NCBI GenBank assembly: GCA_013396915.1
Contig: VWZL01000328.1
Location: 434,186-498,185, forward strand
DNA: 64,000 bases
Origin: Stercorarius parasiticus
Lineage: Eukaryota > Chordata > Aves > Charadriiformes > Stercorariidae
Direction of reading: 5' to 3'
A program made the position numbers and the translations under genes. The notes under the pieces were generated by a model. It had not been told where the DNA came from, did no database searches, and saw only the letters and a program-made list of their open reading frames with translations. Shown here piece by piece: positions 12,873 to 25,205 of this stretch. Position 1 is the first letter of the stretch. Every line of letters starts with the position of its first letter.

Positions 12873-13560
12873 AAGACAGTCCTGTCCCTCTGCCTGAAAC
12901 TGCTCTGGATCACCGTGCTTATACTAATATCACTGTTCTCACTGAGGCTACACCATTTCCTTTTGATGAGTGTCTGAAGAGATTCAGCAGAAAGTGCAGA
13001 GCTGCAGAGTGAGAGGACCGCAGCTCTTACCTGTAGGGATCCCAGGTGTCTGGCAAGTCCCTCACAGGGAGCCCTCCCCCAGGAGTCATCCACTTTTGCC
13101 AACAAAACACTACTGGGAAAAATGCAGGAGACCACGCAACCCAAATTTCTGATACAGAAATTTCGGTAAGGTACAATCATCATCAGCGAATGTGGAAGAA
13201 TGTGGTCTTCCCTGTTGCAATGGCTAACAGAGGCAGCAGAGACCTGTGCTGCATAGCAGGCATCGCCGGAGTCAGAGGTGAGCTTACCCTGCTATGAGAA
13301 AATGTAGTTCTCCAAGAAATGCACAGAGGATCATTTGGTTTGTCTTGCCAATATCTTCTGATGATGAGACTATAAAGAGAAAGAAGCTTCTGTCAACGCA
13401 AGAAGCTATTCCCAGATATTCTGGCAGTAGAAGTTTTGAAAAATGTAGTTGAAACAGCCTGAGAAAATATGAAGCAAACAGATGAAAATGTTTCAAAGCA
13501 ACACAGAAGTGTAAAAGTTGATACCTCAATCTGAAAAATAAACTTTACTCTGTGAAGCAG
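12873..13560 (+). other. Terminal-exon-like segment (hypothetical)
   Basis: A long pyrimidine tract (TTTCTCTTTCTATCATCTGC, then TGTCTTTC) ends in AG at 12871-12872, an unusually strong acceptor. One frame is then open for about 46 codons, starting DSPVPLPETALDHRAY and ending KCRAAE with a TGA at 13010-13012. An AATAAA polyadenylation signal follows at 13537-13542, with GT-rich sequence just after it. Together this could be a last coding exon plus 3' UTR, or a lncRNA end. The peptide is not recognised and no upstream partner exon is evident. Confidence 0.14.
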
Positions 13561-14659
13561 CATTTGTTGCTGTAGGCTTAGAACTAAATATATGTCCATA
13601 AACATATTACATATCCTTTTGAACTGGAAATTATCAGGAAACAGTTTTTTCAAAATAATGCCTACCGTTTTTTTCCTACCCCTTTTGCAGAGTAACTGAT
13701 ATTTTCAATCTTTTTTTTAAATGACCAGTTGCTCAGTGTGACTGTAAAGCATAAACTCAGAAAGAAAAACTGAGCACAGTTTGATTCAGAATGCAAAGTA
13801 AATCTCAAAACTGAAGTTGTGGTTTTATTACTAAGTGTGTATTGGGGAGCAGGCGGAACCCCGTAAGCATGAAATCACTTTCTATGTGCAGTCATAAATC
13901 TCAAAAGCACTATTTTTATCAGCAAGAAAAATAAGTCATGACTCATTTTGACTTTGTGCATTTGTACATCATCTTGTTTTCTTTGGTTTTGTGTTTTTTT
14001 CTTCCCTATATATACTGTCTTCAGAGGGTTAGAGCATTGTCTCTACCTATTTATATTCTCTAAATGCCACCAAAATATACGCAATGTTTAGAGGAAGGAC
14101 AAAAGCTTTGTGCTTAGCATAGTCCATTGTACTGATAGGTCTGTTAGCCGGTCAGCTAGTGACAAGTATTGACAGGATTCCCACTGAAAAATCAAGAGAT
14201 GCGGGACAGAAGATTAGGTGGGGAAAGTCTAGGGATTTAGCGTAGGGATGCATAGCTTTACAGATGCTGTGTAGCCCCTGCCCCACATACGCATCCCAGT
14301 GTGATACAGGAAAGGCTGCTGAGGAAAAACGGCAATCGGGAGCAAGACTGCCAGATTTACATCTGCCAGATCAATTCACCCTGCCTGGAGCTGAATGTCC
14401 AGAGGAGGCAGCCAGAAAGAGGACCAATGGGCCAGGTGATGAATTTTCTCAAGGGCTGGATTTGAATCACAGGCTGTGGGCTGAGTGCTCCTCACCTTGG
14501 GAGTGCAGGTTTGACTTCACCACAGGCCACTGAAGGTTGGATTGGTTTCAGCTCATAGGAAAGAGGCCAAAATGGATATTTACAAAGTCAAAAGCATTGG
14601 TGTTTTATGCATGAGTCACCTGCTGTATAATCCCATTTGGTGGAGAAGGCAAGAAGGAA

Positions 14660-14735
14660 GTGGTTTTTGGAGTGCTTCCTCACTAGCACAGAGGGGCTTA
14701 AAGCCAAACTGGACACATTCCTTGTGATCTGTTTA
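14660..14735 (+). mobile_element. Possible decayed CR1 3' fragment
   Basis: The order TTCCTCACTAG, GGCTTAAAGCCAAACTGGAC, ACATTCCTTGTGATCTG resembles the end of CR1 ORF2, where the family has a SPSL motif, then FK..LD, then an FL.D-like ending. The similarity is short, has gaps, and lacks the octamer tail. It may be chance. Confidence 0.25.
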
Positions 14736-15085
14736 TGTCTGTATTTTCAGTGCCTTTGCTATTGCTGCTCTGAGGTCATATGTGGTGTATGCATCTCCAA
14801 ATCTTTCTCTGCAATTGTTTATCATTCAACATATCTTTCCTTCAGGTAGCAATTTAATAGAAGAGTAATCAATTAACACTTTTGAGAAAGATCATACTTC
14901 TCAGATGTTGATCAAGTCAAACACAAATCACATTTTATATTAAGGTGACAGATGAAGGAAGTGAACTTGCAAAGGGAGAGCACTGCCGTGGGCAATACTT
15001 ACACCGTAGTTGTGAATTCTTACTGTTGACCCTACATTTTTCTAATTTCATTCCCCAGGATCTTTGTTAATGTTCAGATCATGAT

Positions 15086-15160
15086 ATCATAGAATAATTT
15101 CAGTTGGAAGGCATCTCTGCAGGTATGTCATGTTTTATCCTCCTTGAGAAAATAATATAG
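15086..15160 (-). mobile_element. CR1 3'-tail fragment, antisense
   Basis: The plus strand reads ATCATAGAATAATTTCAG, then TTGGAAGGCATCTCTGCAGG. This is the reverse complement of the CR1 3' end, which runs CCTTCCAAC followed by the ATTCTATGAT tail. About 40 bases are convincing; the boundary beyond 15126 is uncertain. Confidence 0.6.
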
Positions 15161-16460
15161 AATGACACTTTCAAATGTCATAAGTGTGTTTGTTTTCCCT
15201 TTCTCTATATGCAGGAAAAGGTTTCATCAGAAAAAAACGTTTCTTAGTGATTATACTTGGGGTCAATAAATCAGATCACATGCTTACTAGGACCATTCCA
15301 TTAATTCCTGAAACTACTAGGCCAAATATTAATATCAGTTACACCATATTCACTTAGCTGCATTTGGAATGACAATCTAGCTTTCCTACCAACTTACTTT
15401 TTGAAAATTGTCTAAAAATAATGAAGTGGATTTATAATTGGTGGTGATCTATACAGCACCACAAACTAGAAATAGCTGGTCTGTTAAAAGTAGCTCTTTG
15501 CCCTCCTGCTTAATGCTGTGAAATCTGACACAAAGATAGGGTAAATAATTTGACTTACAGTATTTATACTTCAGAACTCAGAATGCTAGTTTTAGTGCAA
15601 GGCTTTGTCAAAGCCACACTGTTCTTCTGAAGGCGTTGCGTTGCCCTCAGAACTCTCTGTCCCTCAAAACGCAGGCGCCACCAATGGTTGTAGAGGAGAG
15701 AGGAGATTTCTCCTCAAAGAGATGCCCCAGCAACTGTCTGGTTAGTGTGTTCACCTGCTAAGGTGTTGAGAGAAGATCCATGTGATGCCCGCTGAAAGCT
15801 GGGGGTGCACACATGAGCACGGGTCTGCAGAATGCATGAACTGTCAATAGGCTTATGATACGGGGCACAGAGTTCTGCAGCCCACAAATGATGAAGATGA
15901 TGACATGTGCAGGTCACCAGTGGTGCAATGGGGCCTGACACTTATCTTCCTCATAAGCAAGGCCGATGTGGGAGAGACCCTATCTATTTTATTGCATAAA
16001 ATCTTATCAGAGAAACTTTTCCTCTGATTTTTCTAAAAAGCCTGTCGGAGAAAGTGGATGCAACGTGACACTGAAAAATACAGTTTCAGCACAATACCCA
16101 ATCCACTTTGCATGCGGCTATTGCTCAAATGCGAAAAAATGAGTGTCATGAGCCAGCTGGACACATCTTTTGCCCATCTGTTCCATATTTATTTATTTTT
16201 TCAACATCTGATTTACTGTTTAATGTTTATATTTCTCCTAGTTGGTACTCAGTGGAGAACTACAAAAAGCCATCAACGCCTCCTTCCCTTCCAGCCACCC
16301 TGGAATTCCCACAGTCAAAAATGGCTGCAAAACCAAGCATAAGCTTTGTCACCAAGCAGACTGGTGTTTTATTTATGGGCTTAGAACAGTTGCAATAACT
16401 CTATATTTTCCAGCTATCTTCAGGCACTTGTCACATCAGCAGTATAATGACAATAATCAG
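15161..16460. other. Unique noncoding stretch
   Basis: Sequence between two CR1 insertions. I recognise no gene, RNA or repeat. Open frames at 15714-15941 (minus) and 16058-16398 (plus) look like chance frames without domain signatures. Confidence 0.5.
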
Positions 16461-16944
16461 CAGTTCGAGGGAAGTGATTCTGTCCCTCTACTCCACTCTC
16501 ATGAGACCCCAGCTGGAGTACTGTGTCCAGCTCTGGAGCCCCCAACATAAGAAGGACATGGACCTGTTGGAACGAGTCCAGAGAAGGGCCACGAGGATGA
16601 TCAGAGGGCTGGAGCACCTCTCCTATGAAGACAGGCTGAGAGAGTTGGGGTTGTTCAGCCTGGAGAAGAGAAGGCTCCAAGGAAACCTTATAGCGGCCTT
16701 CCAGTACCTAAAGGGGGCCTACAGGAACGATAAAGAGGGACTCTTTATCAGGGAGTGTAGTGATAGCATGAGGGGTAAAGGTTTTAAACTGAAAGAGGGG
16801 AGATTTAGGTTAGATATTAGGAAGAAATTCTTTACTGTGACACTGGTCAGACACTGGCACAGGTTGCCCAGAAAAGTTGTGGATGCCCCATCCCTGGAAG
16901 TGTTCAAGGCCAGGCTGGATGGGGCTTTGAGCAGCCTGGTCTAG
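16461..16944 (+). pseudogene. CR1 ORF2 C-terminal remnant (reverse transcriptase)
   Basis: An uninterrupted frame ends at the TAG at 16942-16944. Recognisable CR1 ORF2 motifs in order are LMRPQLEYCVQLWSPQHKKD, LLERVQRRATRMIRGLEHLS, LRELGLFSLEKRRLQGNLIA, FRLDIRKKFFTV and the ending SLEVFKARLDGALSSLV. These belong to the part C-terminal to the polymerase active site. The endonuclease domain, fingers and palm (including the catalytic aspartates) are missing because of 5' truncation, so no functional enzyme can be made. The in-frame ATG at 16447-16449 lies in flanking DNA and is coincidental. Confidence 0.93.
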
Positions 16945-17014
16945 TGGGAGGTGTCCCTGCCCAGGGCAGGGGGGTTGGAACGAGGTGATCTCTAAGGTCC
17001 CTTCCAACCCAAAC

Positions 17015-17040
17015 CATTCTATGATTCTATGATTCTATAA
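17015..17040 (+). repeat. CR1 octamer tail (ATTCTATG)n
   Basis: Two full ATTCTATG units and a final ATTCTATA end the CR1 copy. CR1 elements carry such short 3' repeats in place of a poly(A) tail; they are thought to be recognised by the element's own reverse transcriptase during target-primed insertion. Confidence 0.92.
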
Positions 17041-20000
17041 TATTCTCCAGGATAAAATAATGTATAATTTGAAGTGGGAGTTTTCTCCTTTCCATTCAAA
17101 GAATAAATAAATTTCTAATTGATGAACAAATCATAATCCTAAAACTAGTACAGGAGCAATCCTAAATCCTCAGACTCTTTCTTCACTTCCCACCTTTAAA
17201 AGACAAGTAACACAGTATGTTTATTCTTGGAAAATTTAGCAGATATTCTTGGGGGAAGAGCTGGAGGGAAATGAATCCTAATGCTGAACGTGTCTCATAG
17301 GATGTGCCTTTCAGTTCCGATTTCAGTCAGTCATTGTATCTCTGAGAATTGTCAAGGCTGCTAACCTGCTTTGGAAAGCAATTTCACAGATACAGTCTCA
17401 ATAAATTAGTTTAGTTTTGTTCTTACAAGACTGTTTCTTCATACTTGTTAATATTTGTACTGTAGCCCTATTGCCAGAGGGACACAAGAAAAGAGAACTG
17501 GGAGAAGAAAAGAGTTACCAAGTGACCATAACCTTAATCAGCATTTAATGATACAAGAGATCCCCTAACAATCACTACTCCTGGCAGCAGGGAGAGCTAG
17601 AGCCAGATCAGGTTATTCTTGCTTTGAACAGCTAAATCTTAAGCACTCCCAAATATCTCAGACCTGGCAAGTCCAGGAAGCCTACATGCAGGAGCTGCGG
17701 TTTTGAAGGGGCTGCAGACCGTGATACATGGTTTGCGATCAGTACTGCTGCAGTTCAGCAGTAAGCACTGTCACACCACTCTACCATTTTGCTGGGTCAG
17801 GAATACAGCCTGAAGTTACCAGTTTTATCAGCACTGCAGGGAAATCTGATTTTCCCTGGAAGGAACAACCACTTGAAGTGTTATCCTGCATCTCTAAGCT
17901 TAGCAGTGTCTGCTATTTTTTCATTAATCCATTTCACATGCTGCTGTTTGGAAGACCACAAACAACAGCCCAGGGGCTAGGCAGGACACAAATAGTTATA
18001 GGGCACATGTTGAGTCCTGCAGATCTTGAAAATGATCTGAAAAGATTTAGACATGTTTGTCATATATTAGGGCAGCATCAGACTCACTATCCCTTATGCC
18101 AGCTGCTTGGGAATTGCACATTGTGACATGCTGGGGACATAAGGCTGGGCTCAGGAAGGCCCTATTGCCTGCAACCAGAGAGGTGCATTCCACCTGATGC
18201 AGCTTTTTGCCTCCTAGATGGTCTCTGTCAGAAGAGGAGGGGATGATTTAAAGAAGTTGTAGTTTTTCTCCATCCGATTTCATGACACAAAGTCACAAGA
18301 TATAGTCAAGGATCTGTTTGGGAAGAGAAAATTTATTTTTTAAGTAAACTTCTTAAGCTCTGTTGCTGGTACCATGCCAACATTATCCTTATTTGTGTAT
18401 GTGTAGGGCCCAAAAGTTAATAACACTATATTTAATCAGCAGAAAGCACTTCCACAATTAACTTTATTTAGAACAGTGTCTGGCTTTATAATGTTGGATT
18501 GATTATTACATTGCTGTGGAAGGACCACAGCATTTTATGTCTGGTTACTATTGTTAAAGACAAAGCAGAGTTAAAAGACTTACCACCTGCCATGGCTACT
18601 ACAGGTAACTAAGATAAAGTAGAAACAGCTGCAAAAATCAGAATCATTTCCTCCATACCCACTCCAACTTCCCTGACGATCTTCATGACCCTTGTCATGA
18701 ACCCAACAGAATTGATTGGATTTGATGCAAAGTGCTCGTGTTTTCTTTTCTCTGTATTAATATCCAGCACCAGTGGCACAGCATCAAAGAGAAAAAGCAA
18801 AACCCTGGAGAGAACGGGAAAGAATAAAAAGTTCCTCCAAACAAAGCCTGTGGCTATGCTTCCCTCCCCAAATCTCCCTCACAGACCAGCCTAGGCAAGG
18901 TGAATGCTGCCTGATGTGTAGTACCAGTGAACCCACATAGCTGGTCCCGAGGGCAGTGCGTGAGTCCTAATTGGGCTTAATGTACCTGACGGCAGCTAAA
19001 TCTCCTGCACCTACTTTAGCCAGCTCGTGTGGGAGGTATAAACATAGGTGCAGGGAGAAATATTATTCTATACATTGTTAAAGGGAAAAAAAAGTTCTAT
19101 TGTGTGTTTTGTTACAATGCATTAATTAAAGTACACCGACACACCCCTGGAAGAATGGAAACAGTGGTTAGAGAGAGTAAAATGACAGAACCACGGTAAT
19201 CAAAAAATGCTTAACTTATTAATACCTTTAAAAACATCTTGACCAAAACTCTACTTATATGACTAGGTTGTGTTATCAGTTTAGTAACTGCTCTCTTTCT
19301 CCTTCTGTTCATAGGCTCTTTGTTTACTCGTGTATAAGAGCATTTTTGGGACCAGATCCTTTTGGAGGCAGGGTCCATGTCAGAGTTATGTGTGTACACA
19401 AATAACCAAGAGTCAGGCTGTCTCTGTGGGCAAACGGCAACGTAATAAGATGTGGGGGAAAACTGGGAACTTGGAGACATTGTTGTTGAATGGAGCCAAG
19501 CCCCTGTCTTGTCCAGAAGGTGCCACATCCCTGAGACGAGAATAGCAGGTTGTGTGGTGGCTGGGAACTCCAGGACTTGTATGGCTCTTCTGCTTCCTTT
19601 TCTGTCTGCCAAGAGCTATTAGCCACACACATGCACAAACAAACCAAGAATAGTTAGACTTGCTTTTAAAAAGCTTTCACTTGATTTGCTGCTTAAAAAA
19701 AGCATATTTATGCAGCCAACAAAGCCAACAATATCCCCCAGCCTGTCAGTTACACTCACTATTTCTTGTAAAATGCACTCTAAATCCTCCCCTATTCTCC
19801 CCAGTCACTCCTCCCACACCCCAGTGGAGGGCTGCTGGTTGCAGCTTCCTGCCCTTGCAATCCGCTTTTGACTCTATTCGGGCAGTATTCGAAAAGCCAT
19901 GCTCCATCTTGTCACTGGGTGGATGTCTCTACAGGAGCAATGGCATTCCTCTTTCATGTAACAAGAAGCAACACTCAATGCTGGGGGAAGGGGAAAAGGA

Positions 20001-23000
20001 GGTTTCAGGTCCAATAGTCTCCCGCATAAATTCACGTGCAGACTCAATGCAGTAGAGCTCGCTCTGGCTGAATCCTGCCGAGCATTTTGTGCCAAAGAGC
20101 ATCCTTGTGTGGTCTGCTATGCTCCTGAAACATCTGTTGCACTTCGATGTTCAAAATGTTTTACTGCAAAGTGACTGAAAATAAAAGAATTCATAGACAG
20201 GAAAACACAGGACGCAAGAGAGACACAGCAGGAATTGACTGAAGGTTTGATTAGGTTCATTAATCTATAGATGTTGAAACTCACTAATTAATACTGAGTG
20301 GTGATATCGATTATTTAATTACTAGTCTCCAATGCACAGCAGCTGCTGAATTTTGTATTGTAGTCATTTCCAATAAAGGAACATTACTTTTCTTTCTTAC
20401 CTCTTAGAAACGAAGCTAAGAAAAATTAGATTTTGGTGCAAGGTTCCAGAATAGCAATTCCAGGGAATCACGTCATCTAATTATCTAAAGCACCGCAGTG
20501 CAAACTTTCCCAATTGCCATGACAATGTGTCTAACACCACCATGGAGAAGCCCAGCACAAGGTGTTGAGTGGGTGTTTTGTACTCCTTGCTTATTAAAAC
20601 CTTGGTCTCTGCTCAAACTTTCACAATGGCTCCCTATTAGTGCCAATTGTGGTGATAGTTTTGACCATGCAGACGCTTTTCCTCCAGGAAGTGGAGTGAG
20701 GTGCCACTGCAGCTCTGAAACAAGGATTCTTCAGTAGGAAAGCGAGTCTAGGAGTTCCAAGAATAGCATCTCTGAATGCAGTTTGAATTATAGATTTGCA
20801 TTGTATTAAAATCCTTCAGATAGCAAGCTTATAAAAAATGTATTATGAGGAAAACAATGATAAATAATAATACCAAAATATACTCTGTTCTTTAAGATAG
20901 CAGTAGCAATTACTTTTCAGAAACCAGAGGAGAGCAGTGATAGGGAGCGGTTAATATAAGTGACAGGCTGCAAATGTGAGATAATTTTACACAAAGCCAC
21001 TACTATCACAAGGTATTACTTAAATTATTTGTCTGTGTTCTAAAAATCATTTGGACTAGCCATACCTGACTCTTAGTGCATATCAGTATCTGTTATTATT
21101 AAAATAAATCAATTCTCCAGAGATGTTATTGAAATAACTTTTTGCATTTCGAAGAGGTTTTGAGCAGTATTACTTGGGTTACTTCTGAAATTAAGGCATG
21201 TAAGTGATGAGCATTTCTATAGAGACAGAATGACTTGAGGTCAATGCAATTTTGTCTCTATCAAAATTCATTATACATGTTGGGAAATGTAACAATGAGA
21301 GAGGACTGGGAATCTTCAGAGGATGTATAAAGGTTCAGAAGCTTTCGGCTTGGCATCATTAGCAAATTCTTACTCATACAAATTGAATAGAAAGAAAACA
21401 GAGAAAGAGAATGGAAGAAAACTCCTGCATACATGCATGCTAATCCATGTGAGCACACAGAAAGCAGAAGTGGCAGCAGTGGAGACACAGCTCAGAGAAA
21501 GCCTAAATGGCCTGTAAGCAGTCCCCAATGTGGGAGAGAGACCAGATCAGAGCAGACAGAAGTTTACTGCTGCTACCGAATTTCAGTGGCTTTGGTGCTT
21601 CCCCCTTGAAGTTTCAGACCTGTGGACTGGGAGGTGGTATTCCTGGCAGACAAGAAGGGCTTTTTGTTTTATTAGAGCAACATCATCAGTAGCACATTAT
21701 TAACGAACACCTGGCCAGAGGTTCTGAGAAAGGCAGCAGGGAGGCTCAGCTATGCAAGTACAGATTTCTTAAAAGAAATCATTCTGAAAACAAATTTATG
21801 CATCCCTCTTAATCTAGAAGCCTCATAGCAAAATTATTCTGGTAAAATACAAATTTCATCCTAGTTGGAACTATCCTGATGAATATGAGTAGACATCACT
21901 TGGATGTTTAGGCCAAAGCCAAAAGACCTCCCTTTTTCCTACTTGAGCTTATTTCTTTAAAACAGGATGTCTTTTTTGTTGAACCAGAGGGAACATCAGT
22001 CACAGCAGAGAGAAGGTGGGAGCTATGTCAGTGCACAGGGAGAAATGCTAAACTTTCTTTTTTGTTCCCGTATTACCTTTTTGTAACAGGAATTTCTCTG
22101 GAAACAAGAAATTTAATGAAATTGTGTCTTCTCATGTTCACACCACATAATCCCTCTGCATTTGAACTAAATTTGGCTCAGGTGATCATTCAGATTGTGT
22201 ATGCAACTAGTCAAAACACTAAGAGCTGAAAGGGAAAGATGAGCAGATATTTGTTCTGGAACAGCTGTACTGTAGAAGAATGATTCAAAGACCCCTATAA
22301 TTATTCTTTTTTTTTAAGCATTGAGGGATACCAGATATTTTCAGCTTTTGAAACATTTTCATTCAGCATCTTTCTGTTGGTTTAATGGTTTGTTTGATTT
22401 TTCCTCACAGGCTGTTCTGAAAATAGTTATGTGATTGGCTGTGCTTCAGAAAATCTAAAATCTGACAGAGAAAAAGAAAATTGACATTTCCACATATCCG
22501 CTAGATGAACCGGTCAAGTAATTGGATTTATGCACTGTTAGCATAGAAATGGGAAGTTCTGTTTTAATTCATTACATGCAAACTTCGGCTCTACCAGGAT
22601 GGCCAGTTCTTAGCACAGAATCAGCTTTACAGCCCAGTCTGCGCCTGAGCAAAACACAAATTTGGTCTTTTGTGCAGAGAAGTATATGTTCAGGCCTTTC
22701 CATATATTGTGCCAACATCTTTGCATCCAGCTACCAAGCAGACTTCGGTCATCTTATTTTTCTTCCGGGTACCGCCAGCGCAGTGGGAAAATTTTGTGAC
22801 ACATTAGCACTCCTGGACTTCTGCTTACACTAGATGTTCACAAAGAGCCATGCTCAAACTATTAGTCCTAACCAGGAAGAGATTTCTTCCCATCTCATCC
22901 CACAGTGACCTCATCTGGTTATTTATGCTCTTGTCCCTGCCAGACCACTTCATTAATCTTCAGGCCTGAAGACCTCTGTCTTCAGATCAGCATGAGCAGC

Positions 23001-24665
23001 CAGAGCTGCTATATGTCCTCTGCCGTGGACTTTGATGGAATGGAGTCAAGTCCAGGATGTTTGGAAAAAGCTGGGAACTTACATTCATGCTAAATTTAGG
23101 CCTAGTATCCCTTTACTAATTGGTGGACAGAGGAGCTTTCTGAGGTGCTCTGAATTGCCCTTCTGTACACTCTACTGTTTAGATATCATTTCTGGGTTTG
23201 TAGGGAGCTAAACTGGGTTTCGCGTGCGACTGAACAAGTGCACAGGGGTGAAATTCATTAACATCTACTAGACACAAAGACACTGAGCGGGCAGTAAAAT
23301 GTCATAGGCTAGGAGAGAAGTCCCAGGGAAGTAGCTTTACATATTTTCTCTATTTTTTGACTCTTTCTGAGGCATTTTCTGTTGGTTACTTCTATGAGTA
23401 CTTTGCATTTACTTATATCTATGACGTGAAACAGCCTGAACCCAGAGAAGTGGAAAATCTTCACCTGCTGCAGAAGATAAATTATACACTGCAGTTCGGC
23501 TCTCCCAACACATCAGAAATTTCCACAACAATGGTAAACCTTACATATGGAGCTTTTGAAGATCTGACTCACAGATACCTCTCCCTCTCTAATCATTTAT
23601 CAGTCTGACCACCAAGCTTATGAATTCCACCAGATGTCTAGATGCTGACGTACTTCACTGTTGTCAGTGTTAAGCCTGAAGGCACAGCTTCATCTTAGTC
23701 TCAGAAAGGCAGAAAAAGGGAGGTTGTAGGTAACTTGCCCAACAAAGTCTTAAATGAGCAGCCTGCAAGAAAAGAGGCTAGAGCTCTAAGAGTAAAAAAG
23801 ATTAGCACTTTGGAGCATGCAAGGACACATGACACTTTACTATGTTTAGGACGAACGATGTGTTAAGCATGTGCTTCAGATACTTAATACATAGTAACAA
23901 TCTATTTTAAGGAAAAAAGTAGTTATTTTCTACACTTAGGACCTGGTCAGAGTACACTGAAGATAAAGAAAAAAATTTTTATGAACTTTGGAGGGCTTTG
24001 GATCTGCCTTTGCAAGACAACAAACATCAAAAAAACCAGGTCATGTTGTGTTTGAGCTGTGCCCAGTGCCAAGGACTGCTTCCTTTTTTAAGAGGTTTTT
24101 TTGGTATAATAAAGTCATAGAGAGCATCCTGGGAATTAATTTGCCCCTTTTCTAGAACTAGACAGTCTACTATATAATGTAAATGACACTTTCAGAGTCT
24201 GTAATGGCTTTCATACTTGGTTATAAATCAGTCACTGCTGAGATGCCAGGAAGGTTATAAAGCACTCTGCAGTGTAGCAAAGCCTTGAGGTGCGTTGATG
24301 TGTAGAGCAAACAAGAGCACAGTTGCAGTATTCCTCCCTGAATCAAAGCAGTGTTTCATTTTCACATCTTGACCTACCTTAGCCTACGACCAAGAGATGA
24401 GGAATGGGAAACACATAATTAAAATCTTCTGCCTTTACTTTCACTGAAAATTGAGGGAAAAAGCCATTGAATGTATTTGTATTTTCGTCAAGCTCCCTCA
24501 TATCTGCAAAGCAACAATGTTCAGAAAAGTCCTAAGGCAACCTCTCGAAAACATTTTACCTAAAGTTGCAATGCCTAATTGTGTTGTGACACAAGTCTGA
24601 AAAAATTCTTCCCACACCAAGCAACATTTCATGCCAGGATTATATAACCTTTATAGTGTATGTTC
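17041..24665. other. Unique noncoding stretch
   Basis: No gene, RNA or clear transposon recognised. An AT-rich block with several TAATTA/ATTAAT homeodomain-type cores lies at 20250-20325. Open frames of up to about 133 codons (for example 17728-18126 plus and 19211-19612 minus) carry no recognisable motif and overlap other frames. Confidence 0.55.
20250..20325. promoter_or_regulatory. Cluster of homeodomain-type AT cores (possible enhancer)
   Basis: Within 76 bp there are TTCATTAATC, CACTAATTAATACT, ATATCGATTA and TTTAATTACTAG, with a CAGCAGCTGCTG E-box palindrome just downstream at about 20337-20348. Such clusters are common in vertebrate conserved noncoding elements, but AT-rich DNA yields them by chance. 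This is a weak inference. Confidence 0.2.
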
Positions 24666-24721
24666 CCTCCTGTCACGGATGGAATGATGCACTTCACTCA
24701 TAAGATGGAAGCAGCAATATG

Positions 24722-24727
24722 TTTATT
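24722..24727 (-). terminator. Polyadenylation signal (AATAAA) of the antisense LTR
   Basis: TTTATT on the plus strand is AATAAA on the minus strand. It sits 52 bp inside the 3' end of the leftward LTR, the expected place for the R/U5 polyadenylation signal. It could end leftward transcripts. Confidence 0.5.
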
Positions 24728-25198
24728 GATATAAAACCGTGATTTAACAAAGTTTGATAGTGAGTGTGACAGTGGTATAACAAGATTTGATGGAAGGTGC
24801 CCTTGACTATTTACTGCATAGAGGATTGGGTAAATCAGACACATCAGGGAGACTCTCCCATTGAGTTACGAGGTTCAGAGAGGACCCCCTTGCTTTCTAA
24901 ACTCCTACTCAGAGGGGCCTGGGTGCAGCTGGATCCAGTCCTAGTCCCAGACTTGGTCAATGGTTTATGTCTAAAGGATTATATGTGCAAAATCAATCTA
25001 GGATATAATCTTCGTGAATCTTACAAAGTTTAGCAAGCTATCAGTCACTTACCAAGGATCTGTTGCGGCAAGGAATCTCTCAATATCAAGGAGTAAGGGA
25101 TCTCTGCGGCAGGCGTAACTTTGAGAGACATCCCTGCTCAAGGGGAGATGCAGCCCGCTGCCATGCAGGAGAGCTCAAAGGGCTCTTGGGCTGCTCAC

Positions 25199-25205
25199 TA
25201 TTTAT
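25199..25205 (-). promoter_or_regulatory. TATA-like box of the antisense LTR
   Basis: TATTTAT on the plus strand reads ATAAATA on the minus strand, about 290 bp inside the 5' end of the leftward LTR, with GC-rich sequence just downstream (GTGAGCAGCCCAAGAGCCC). This is a plausible U3 core promoter. Activity is unknown. Confidence 0.42.

Larger units (their letters stand above)
9023..15085. other. Unique noncoding stretch
   Basis: No recognised gene. One ambiguous base lies at 9478. A terminal-exon-like segment (12873-13560) and a doubtful CR1-like fragment (14660-14735) are listed separately. The rest is AT-rich with scattered short open frames on both strands and no recognised domain. Confidence 0.5.
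16461..17040 (+). mobile_element. 5'-truncated CR1 LINE, well preserved
   Basis: CR1 homology starts near 16461 (CAGCAGTTCGAGGGAAG) and runs to the octamer tail ATTCTATG repeated at 17017-17039. It contains the last ~160 codons of ORF2, the region after the catalytic core of reverse transcriptase, followed by the short 3' UTR (GTGTCCCTGCCCAGGGCAGG, then GGGGTTGGAACGAGGTGATC). The good reading frame, near-consensus sequence and intact tail mark it as the youngest CR1 in the window. No target-site duplication is obvious, which is usual for CR1. Confidence 0.95.

Noticed and set aside
14455..14475. GGATTTGAATCAC, resembling the reverse of a tRNA T-loop
   Set aside because: No matching T-stem, D-arm or acceptor stem could be found around it.
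17728..18126. 132-codon plus-strand open frame
   Set aside because: No known motif, overlapping frames, AT-rich context and no splice-site support at its edges.
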